A stretch of DNA of 64,000 nt from Lolium rigidum (Eukaryota; Streptophyta; Magnoliopsida; Poales; Poaceae). Each line of letters starts with the position of its first letter. Position 1 is the first letter of the stretch. Under the pieces are notes generated by a model. The model saw only the letters and a program-made list of their open reading frames with translations. It searched no databases and was not told where the DNA came from. Below are positions 55,852-64,000 of this stretch, piece by piece. Made by a program: the position numbers and the translations under genes. The stretch covers positions 33,257,047-33,321,046 of the forward strand of contig NC_061510.1 in assembly GCF_022539505.1 (NCBI RefSeq), given 5' to 3'.

Positions 55852-58667
55852 GGTTGCAAACAATAGACTCTAAACCAGACGCGGACGAACCCAGCCGCAC
55901 CCTCCCGCCGCCGCCGCCGGTAGCGTCGCCGGGCAACGCCCGCGTGGCGTGGCGGTGTCGGCGGTCCTCCTCCTGCTGCGTGGGGCGGCGGCGGCCAGGA
56001 CCTTCCTCGACGCTAGCGGTGGAGGTTGGAGACGGTGGCGACCTGATCTGCGATGCATATCTCGTCCGGGCCGATCCACTTCTCGAGCAACGACACGCTG
56101 GGGGTGGCTGGCGGCGATGGTCAGTAGGCGGCAGCCAGGTCTTCGATCTGTGCCGCAAATCCTGCTGCATCTCCCCGCCTCCCGACGGCGCGAGGTGGTG
56201 CTCCTGGGCTTCTCCCACGGCTCGAGGATGCCTAGGGTAGCAGCCCTGGGTATGATGGCAGAGGCGGCCCTCTTCTTCACCAGAGATGGTCGGCCAGAGG
56301 ATGGTGTGGTGGGTCTAACGATCTGTCACCGAGTCCCGGCAGCGTGGCGAAAGGCATGGTAGCAGGCGATGGCGGAGCCATGACTGCGGTCACGGTGGGT
56401 TGGTGGCATGTTAACGCATGGACATCCTGGTTTTCGCCGGTGGAGGATCGGCCGGCTGCAAGGCGTTGCCCATTTGCTTGGTGTCGCTGGTTTGCCTCGG
56501 CCGGCCTGGGATGGTCGGCGGCGTTGGGGCCCGACCTGAATAAAGATGGCGGTTCTATGGGTCTTCTTCTGTGAACCCTAAGACCTCCCGAGACATGTCC
56601 GTCTTGATCTGGCCGAAATGACGAGCTCCGAAAGGCTCTGCCAGCGAATGTAGCAGTGCACCTTATGCCTCTAGATCGGGTGGTATCCGGTCGTACGCAC
56701 CCATGCTTTTATTCCGACCGTTTGGTTTTGGAGGGAGCGGCGCGAAACTCTATTCTGTGTTTTCATCAAGTGACTTTGATACATGGTGAAGTCAGAAGAA
56801 GATAATATCATGAAGGCTGGATTGGAGGACTAGCTAAGGAAGGTTCAATTCTCTACGTTGTTGACGGACTTGATTGGTGTTCTGGGCTTCGCAACAGTGG
56901 TATGTAAGTGGGGGTGATAACACAGGTGAAGTTCAGAGTCCTACCTTTCAAGGGTGATCGTTTCAGACAGAAACTGCCGAGATAGGAGAGACGGACGCAC
57001 GGGTCGTCCTCCTCCAAGGGCGACTCGGGCGAACCCTAGCCGTCGCCGCCGCCTTCCCCTCCCCCTTCCCTCCCCTCCTCATCGTCCCCGGAGGCCGCCG
57101 CCGGCGAAGCCTGGCGCGGCCGGTGATGGGGGCGGCGGGGATCCTCGCGTGGTCCCCTGGTGCGGCGGTAGGAGGCACGCCTCCGCGCCGGGGGGGATGG
57201 TCCCGATTCTAGTTGATGGCGGCGCGGGCGGTGTTGGGGGCGGCGGCGCGGCCCTGGCCATGGCGGCGCATCCCTCTCCGCCGTTCCTCGCCGTGGCCTC
57301 GCCGGGAGGCGGTGATGGGGGTGGCGGCGCGGTCCTCTCCTCCTTCCTCGCCTTGGCATGGCCGGGCGGGGTGGGGATGGGGGTGGATCGCATGCTGCTC
57401 CTCCTCAAGAGCTGGGATCACGACACCAAGGGCGGCGGCCCTGGATGGCGATGGTGGTGACGGCGCCGACCTGGTGGCAGGTGGCGGGCGTCGAGTGCCG
57501 CTGACCGTGGCACCGCGGTGGTGGTCTTCTCTCTCAGCGGAGGATATCGGCTAGTTGTGTGGCTAGCCGTGGCGGATCTTGCGATCCGTCGCCTAGCTCC
57601 CGATGGCGAGCCGCAGCTGCCGGTGAAAGCCAGCCCGGACTTCGGTCATGGCGGATGATGGCGGCGCCTTTCGTCGTTACCTTGTTGAAGGCATTGTCTC
57701 TGCAGTCTGCGTTTCTTCACCTGGGCTGTTCCAGGGGAAACCCTAGACCCGGATCTCCCGGATCGGACGATAGCGGCGCGCAACGCCGTTCTCCCTGTTG
57801 GGGGTATCGTTTTCGGAGCAGACAACGGATGGTGGTGGTGCTGAGGTAGAGCGATGTGCTTTTGCTGTGTCGGCGTCGTCGAGTCGCCGCGGCATGGTGC
57901 AGTGGTGTCTCGGAACGGATGCAGTGTGATGGACATGCGCATGATGGTGGAGTCGTCTGGCGCCGTGGCGGCATTCGATGGCAGGCCTGGCATGGTCAAT
58001 GCGATGATCTCTCTTGAAGATGGAGTCGAGGAAGACGGCGGTAGCAACTTCTATGGCGTGTGCGTTGGCGTATGCTGAGAGTCTGCTTGACTGGATGTGC
58101 TTCTCATCTGCTATTGGGCGGCATGGGAAGGCATTTGGTTTTTGGATGATATGAGTTGGTGAATTGTCACCCCCTTCATCCCTCTGTAGGTTTAGCGAGG
58201 TGGCTTTGAGTTTGATATTTTGTATTTCTCTTGTAAGGTGTTGTGAATAATCTAATAAAAAAAGCCGTGTGCATCCTTTGGATGCAGAAGCTGGGGCGAT
58301 ATTTCCCCCATTTCGAAAAAAAATTTGGTTGTGTCTAGCAATGACCTTGTTGAAGACATTGTTTTGAGAGTGGGGACTATATTCAGGGTGAAAATCTAAG
58401 ATCTTTGATCGGGCGATAACGGCGCTGGTGCACTGTTCCCATCTTGGAGGCGTCGCTTTTGGAGAGTCTGAAATTCAGGTGTTGTCTTGGTGGTGGTAGC
58501 ATTGCTGTTGCTAGGTGCTGAAATACTGTGGCTAGGATTTTTTTTTTTAGTTTTCTCTTTCTCTTTTTTGTCTGTGTGCATCCGTACTGCCATTAGTGTA
58601 TTACATTGTTGCAGAGGCTGGGTGTAATTGGTATCTTCTGATATTAATATATTCTCTTTATCGAAAA
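55852..58667 (+). mobile_element. LINE-derived insertion in copy C
   Basis: A perfect 15-bp duplication, atgtaggaggccgat, flanks it (55837-55851 and 58668-58682). The 3' end 'atattctctttatcgaaaa' is the usual tail of a grass LINE group. The first 2.2 kb are GC-rich (CCG/GGC runs), with no reverse transcriptase motif, so it is an internally deleted or chimeric LINE. A second LINE-like tail ('cccccatttcgaaaaaaaa', 58308) lies inside, and the sequences before each tail are similar. Confidence 0.8.
57680..58500 (+). repeat. Two similar LINE 3' regions in tandem
   Basis: 57680-57850 and 58345-58500 share an ordered series of short matches: 'accttgttgaaggcattgt' / 'accttgttgaagacattgt', 'gatcggacgatagcggcg' / 'gatcgggcgataacggcg', then 'tcgttttcggag' / 'tcgcttttggag'. 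Each is followed by its own A-rich tail. Confidence 0.7.
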
Positions 58668-58734
58668 ATGTAGGAGGCCGATAGGAGAATATAAGTGTAA
58701 ATAAGCAAGTGGGATTACAACAACCTTTAAACAG

Positions 58735-61165
58735 AAGGCCCTCGGCCCAATTATATATATAGATCCCTCATGGCAACGAACAAGTCATAACATACAATCA
58801 GCGTCTGTGACCGAACACACTCACACCGACTAAGCCATAAATCCATACATAAGCCTCTCAGGCAACCCAAGGCAAGACAAAGAGAAATAGATAAAGTCTA
58901 GGACGCCGCCTGTCGTGTTTCTCTGGTCCTCGTACTCGCGTGAAGCCGCATAAGCTCTCCCAGCGCCTCGTCCAGAAGCTCCATGTCCTGCTGTCTGACA
59001 AGTACCCTCCAGCTCTGCATGTGTATAGATATTGTGAACATAGCGTCAGCTGGATGCGCGATCACTTTCCCCTCTAGAGATAGCTTGTTGCGTGTATTTC
59101 AAAGCGTCCAACCTAACGCTGCAATACCAAGAAAGCCTACGCAGGGGCCCGGACGGGCCTTGCACAATCTGGAGATGAAATCCCCGACCCCTGCCGGATT
59201 CCGGGTACATGAGAGGAGTTCCCTAACTCCAGCCCACAGAAATCTCGCGAAGTGGTAGTTGAAGAAAATGTGGTCACAATCCTCCAGCATTCCACACATC
59301 GCGCACCTCCCGTCGGAGGGTCCATGCCTCTTGGCCACCTGTTCAGCCGACGGAAGCCTCCCCCTAATGAGTTCCCAAAGAAACACTGATCTTTGGGGGA
59401 ACTCTAGTAGCCCACACCTCTTTAAAGAATGTGACTGTCGCCCCTTGCGATAAACGAAGGTACAAGGAGTGTGTAGAGAAAACCCCTGACGGCTCCAGGG
59501 CCCATGAGACCTGGTCCTCCCCCATGGAGTGTGGGTGTGGATCGAAAATCCTGCAGAGATTCTCCCATTCTACCACCTCAGCCATACCAAAGGTCTGGCG
59601 GAACCTGACGTGCCACCCCCTTCTATCCTACCCCAGCCACCGTAGCGAAGTGGTTGTCACAGCAGGCAAAAGGACGCGGGAACATCAGATGTAAAGGGGC
59701 CATCCCCATCCACCAGTCAAGCCAGAAATACGTCCGTCTCCCATCAAGGACGCGGTGTTTAGCCCCAAGCTTGAAGTACCATTGGAGCTTCTGTATCGTC
59801 TTCAAAAATTGGGACCCTTTACTCGGTACCAACGGGGAGAACAAGTCATTATTGCCCAAGTACTTGGCTCTTTTTTTTTTTTTTTTTTTTTGAGGAAAAC
59901 CACGCGTCCTTCATATAGCAAAATAGAGTACAGCACACGCGATGACGTGAAGATCCCGAAACACCCGGGTGTTCCGAAAAAAAGCAAGGAGAACCCTAGA
60001 AAACAGAAAAATAAAAATAAGCCCTTCTAGGTCCCTGCACAGAGCACCAACATTGCTCGCCACCAACCCCCGTCGTTGCAGAAGCCCCGCCGGAGAGAAG
60101 GAAGACTAGCTTCCGCCGCACCCAGAAGATCCGTCGAACACCATCGCGGACCACGCCGCTTTGTGAGCCGATTGTGCGACTCGCCGCAGAACGGCAGAGC
60201 CAAGTCGTTGGGGCTCGTCGGCCGAGCTGAGCTCGTGCTCACCGGATCCCGAATCGGTTGCCTTCGGCCGACGAAGAAGACGAAGGAGAGCCGATCCGCC
60301 GCCCGCTTGCCACCGCCGAAGAACCGAAACGCTCGGCCCTTCGAGAACCGCCGCCGCCGCCATCCCAGATGCAGGCGACACGCGCCGGCCGCAGAGCTCC
60401 TGTACAAATCCACCCGGCCATCCGCCGGCGCTGGAGGAGGCGCCGCCGCGATGCAGACGCGGCCGGAGGAACAAAAGATCCCAGTGGGTTGTCGCCGCCG
60501 CCGCCACACCGGCAACCCCAGGAAGACCTGCAGCTTTCGGATCCGCCGCCGACCAAGTCGGGGAGGAATCGAAAGCACACTTATTCTCCGCCGCCGGCGC
60601 CAGCGAGAGCGAGTCGTCGGACGGCCGGAAACCTACACTACAGAGACCAAAGTCTACTGCTATACATGGTCCGCGCGCGTGGCTCCGGCGACCCCTCCCC
60701 CACCGACGGCGAAAGGCCGTCAGGGGAGAGAGGGCACCGGAGACCAGCGCCGGAAGAGTTGGTCGCCCTCCTGGTCGCCTTATCCGCAGGGAGAGAAGGA
60801 GAGAGACAGACCAAGTACTTGGCTCTTAGGAGGTCTGCCCATAGACCTTCCGCATTTTGGTAAAGCTTCCAAATCCAGCCTACCATAAGAGCAATGTTCA
60901 TGTTCTTCGTATGAAGGATTCCCAACCCTCCATACTCCTTAGGTCTACACACCGTAGCCCAGTCCACCATATGGTATTTGCATGTGTTCCCGACTTCTTC
61001 CCAGAAGAATCGGCTCCTCGAGGTGTTCATTGCTCCATGCGTAGAGTCGTAGAGAAGGTATAAACCCATAGCGGACATCGGAAGACTCGAGAGACAAGAC
61101 TTCGTCAACTCTAGTATACCAGCCGATGCCAGGAAGAGTCCCTGCCAGGGATCGACCCTATGCTG
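58735..61165 (-). mobile_element. LINE, antisense, inserted in copy C (edges approximate)
   Basis: The minus strand encodes the C-terminal part of a plant LINE ORF2. It shows GLYLLYDSTHGAMNTSRSRFF and YGGLGILHTKNMNIALMVGW (60850-61108), FWLDWWMGMAPLHL (59640-59700), then a zinc-binding RVT region with FLWELIRGRLPSAEQVAKR and CAMCGMLEDCDHIFF (59250-59386). The reading joins across the nested insertion (AKYLG then NNDLFSPL). The edges are inferred from where homology with copy A of the HtrA-like gene stops and resumes. Confidence 0.75.
59873..60810 (-). mobile_element. Second LINE fragment nested in the LINE above
   Basis: It starts on the plus strand with a run of about 20 T's (the poly-A tail of a minus-strand element) and is bracketed by a perfect 17-bp duplication, ccaagtacttggctctt (59856-59872 and 60811-60827). 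The GC-rich interior has no reverse transcriptase motif; it is a 5'-truncated copy. Confidence 0.9.
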
Positions 61166-61205
61166 GCCACTAAAATGGGCTATATTGCTAGCCCTCTAGC
61201 TAACA

Positions 61206-61800
61206 AGCCAATATTTTTTCTGACGGCGTGGGAGGCGACGGCGAGCGTTCAGCTCTGCCGCGGCCACGACCACGACCATGACCACGACCACGGCCGCGAG
61301 GTCGGCCTCCGCCTCTACCAGACATAGCGTCGAGTCTTGTTGAGACGGTGGCGGCTAGGGTTTGGGAGAGAGGCGCTAGGTTTTGTGTGTGAGAGGGACG
61401 ATGAGAGGCGGTCCTTTTATAGGCCGGAGGGAGGCGGAGGAGCAGTGGCGCTCATTAACGCCGGCACGCAGAGCTAGGCGCGACGGGACGCGTCGCTGCG
61501 CCTCTGCGGGAACTGCACCGTCGCTGCAAAGCCAATAACTTCCGTCGCGAGGTAGGCGACGGTTAGGTTAAAATTTATTGTGCCACTGACGAGTCGGCCC
61601 CGCCACTCCCCGCCTCGCTTTTCGGTATGTCCGGCGTCCCCGAAGCGTCCCCTGTGGGACGGGGACGGGGACGGGCTCGGAGCGCGGACACAGTATAGGG
61701 CCCGCCGGACAAAAATGGGCTTTGGGGGACGCGGCTGGAACAGATTTTTGGTCCGGCGCGCCCCAAATTGCTTTGGGGGACGCGGCTGAAGATGCTCTTA
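61206..61800 (-). mobile_element. 5' end of a DNA transposon with 'gcatcttcagccgcg' terminus
   Basis: On the minus strand it starts TAAGAGCATCTTCAGCCGCG then tcccccaaa, the same terminus as the MITE at 23254. A TATA-like tataaaa lies near 61416, and a frame begins with MSGRGGGRPRGRGRGHGRG at 61324, continuing RAERSPSPPTPSE until the element is cut at about 61206. Gly-Arg-rich starts are known from transposon proteins, but the domain that would identify the transposase is missing. Confidence 0.55.
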
Positions 61801-61815
61801 GAGCTCTCTTAGAAG

Positions 61816-64000
61816 ATGTCTGGCTGACTAAGTTTGGCCAATGATTTGCATCCTTAAGGCTTAGTACAAGTTAAAACGCATACCAATTGTTTCTATTTTT
61901 CTAGTTTTACCACGCTCGCTTCAAGCATTAAACGTAATATTTCTGTCAAATATTGTTTTTGTGCTCCTTTTTAAGTTTGGCATGTTCAAAATATCATATA
62001 TTAGTACTCGGAATATGAGATTATAAAAAAAACCCTACCATTAATCATCAACCAATCAAATCAGTTAATAGGCTAATTTTTGATTAATCTCTAAACTCAA
62101 GCCAACCGATTAGCAATTTTCTGAACATTGATAAGCAGTACAGAATCGCAAAGATGCATTAGCAACAACGGTTTGATAATTCCTACAGTGGAGCGACACA
62201 AGCACAAACAGGTTCAGTGATATCTAGCAGTAGATTGAGGCAGATAAATCCTCTTTCTTATATACGAACGCACATTCGCCCAGCGGGAACAAATCCAAAT
62301 CTCGGTCCGGTTCGACATCCCCATATAGCATTGACCAACTGTCATCCAGCACACTTCCAAAAAAAAAGGTGGGTCAGTTAATTGAACTTTCACAAATGTG
62401 CAAAAAAAAAACAAGTAGCATTTAATTGCGTTCAAACCTGTTTAAACCATGTTTATCATTAGTATCAGCAGCACTATGCCTACAAAACCAACAGACAAAA
62501 GTTTTAATATCATACAGCAGAATTGGATTTGAAACAAGTAAAAACAGATGGTAGCATTTAAATGTGTTCAAACCTGTTTGAATCAGGTTCATCTTCAGTA
62601 TCAGCACTACTATGCCTACAAAATCAACAAACGGAAGTTTTAACATCATATCACTGAGCTGGATTAGTCAATGAGAGAGGTCGGCTCCATGAGGTCTCTG
62701 CCTCAGCAACACAAAAAGGCTCAAGCTTTCAGCTGCAGGCCTTGTTTGGGAACATATAACATTGATAAAAAGAATATCATAGGGCTGGAATCTTGAGAGC
62801 AAATTCTCAAATTTGGAACGAGCTCTGAAGCTTCAGATACTGTTCCATCATTTCCTTTTCGAGCATCCAAAACAACAAAGCAACATCACTCTCCCTCCTC
62901 TATACTACAAATGCATCGTCCTGTGAATTTCATATGCTTTTCTAAAAATCACCCAAGCATCTCAGTTAATCAAACTCTAGACTCTTTAAATCCTCTAGGA
63001 TTTCAGTAACCATGGCATCCATTTCCATTTTCTTACTTATGCCTATGTAGGAGGTCAATAGGAGAGTAGAACCATAGATAAGAAAATGGGATCACAACCT
63101 CAGTAAGCTGCATATCGGAATTTTAGGCTTGGGATCACTATATGGGCTCTATTGTTGGCCCTCTAGCAAACAAAGCAAGATTAAAGCAATGACAACCATC
63201 CCATGATAAAAACCATGCAAACTGTGTGGGCCATTATTCATACAGAGAAGTGGATACATGTGAAAAAAACATATATTCGATAACAGTATGCCTATTTCAT
63301 AGGTCCAAACAACATATGCCCATGCAATGTTGAAATTGCAAGAATGTGGAAAATCGTAAAGAATGCAGATTGTTGTTGCAACACAAATTATTGTGCAACT
63401 AATTGTAAATCTTAGGCATCAAAAAGAGCTTACAGAAACTCTGAATTAGCAAAAAGTATTCTAGTCTCCGAAGCAATGGCAACATGACAGATGGTGAGAG
63501 CAGAAGTGTCCAGGCAACTATCATTAGTTCATTACTTATTGGCCACAGGCAGAATCATTCGCAAACACAAAGAACCTAGAGCAGCGGAAAGATGGAAACA
63601 TACCAAAGAAAACCTAATGGGCATGCCTCAAATACTGTTTGACATCCAAAACGATACAATCAAATCAGACAGGAATGTAGGGGATAGGACAGTGAGAGGA
63701 CAAGCGCGATAAATCCAAACAGAGAAGCCACGGCTTGTAAAAACTGCAAGTATAGAAATACCCACCTAGTTGTCCCAGAGTATCCAAGGAATTCAAGAAC
63801 TTTGTTCATTGGTACAAATACAGTACGTTTGCCACGTCGGAAGTTCACTCCAACAAAGTTCCCATCAAAATCAACAAGGGGGCATCCATTCAGAGCCTAA
63901 CATAAAATAGAAGTGCCAGTGAAGGAAGTTGCATAGAAAAATGGGATTGATAATGTCTCAAAGTGATAGTTCAGTGTGTATCCGATAGGTTAACCTATGA
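61816..64000. repeat. Segmental duplication, copy B
   Basis: Partner of 18957-21000, nearly identical, continuing to the end of the window. Extra sequence of about 180 bp at 63361-63540 is absent from copy A, where four bases take its place. Confidence 0.95.
62224..63896 (-). CDS. HtrA/DegP-like pseudoprotease, copy B (partial, 5' part outside the window)
   Basis: Exons by homology with copy A: 63766-63896, 62574-62615, 62438-62479 and 62224-62353 (TAG at 62224). Splice sites and phases are the same, and no frame break is seen. The exon at 63766-63896 carries LNGCPLVDFDGNFVG, so the nucleophile serine is missing here too. The two mini-exons are both present (HSSADTEDEPDSN and HSAADTNDKHGLN, one residue different from copy A). 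The exon with the aspartate would start about 160 bp further right, beyond 64000. The strong similarity of introns as well as exons indicates a recent duplication. Confidence 0.75.

Noticed and set aside
55870..58050. Many long open frames on both strands in GC-rich DNA
   Set aside because: They overlap each other in up to four frames, are Pro/Arg/Gly/Ala-rich, match no domain, and lie inside a LINE with a clear target duplication. GC-rich sequence has few stop codons.
60076..60888. A 270-codon plus frame with many Arg and Pro
   Set aside because: It runs through both the nested LINE (59873-60810) and its flanking target duplication, so it cannot be a single gene.

Overview
This 64-kb window is plant nuclear DNA, most likely from a large-genome grass of the wheat/barley/rye tribe. 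The signs are nested LTR retrotransposons, a Stowaway element with CTCCCTCCGT ends, CACTA ends, several LINEs, short host genes with GT-AG introns, and one 100-N scaffold gap at 3690-3789. It is not bacterial: there are no operons, rRNA genes, tRNA genes or CRISPR arrays.

Layout. 1-7.8 kb: a 3' LTR with its upstream region, CACTA subterminal repeats, a possible Helitron carrying a kinase fragment, a CACTA end running into the gap, then an antisense truncated retroelement of family F1 (3790-7833). 7.8-14.9 kb: a gag-only LTR element (F2a). 14.9-18.9 kb: LTR pieces, a Stowaway element and a short LINE. 19.36-22.85 kb (minus): an HtrA/DegP-like gene whose exons can be joined in frame but which lacks two catalytic residues. 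23.2-25.6 kb: two small DNA transposons and a LINE with a 16-bp target-site duplication (TSD). 27.3-47.84 kb: an old antisense Gypsy element (F3). A solo LTR (30115-39276) lies inside its gag, and that LTR is itself split by a complete 8.1-kb element (F2b, 30448-38594, TSD ctgga). The F3 gag is also split by a complete 6.2-kb F1 element (40852-47039, TSD gaacg). 48.7-54.35 kb (plus): two tandem DUF6598-type genes. 54.9-61.2 kb: a decayed third copy of the 3' end of the HtrA-like gene, broken up by LINEs. 61.8-64.0 kb: a near-identical second copy of the HtrA-like gene, cut by the window end.

The host genes are therefore a small local family of HtrA-like pseudoproteases (copies A, C and B, all minus strand) and a DUF6598 pair lying between copies A and C. 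Everything else is transposon. None of the LTR elements shows a complete gag-pol: F1 and F2b keep gag and protease only, F2a keeps only gag remnants, and F3 is frameshifted and 3'-truncated. Mobility of F1 and F2 would have needed enzymes supplied by other elements.

The observations I rate highest are the pseudoprotease with a duplicated 42-bp exon and a broken 5' end, an antisense acidic ORF with its own TATA-like element inside the F1 retroelement, perfect stem-loops in the F1 LTR leader, and repeated polypurine-tract-like motifs inside the F1/F2-type elements. Family names of transposons are not given because they need a database comparison.
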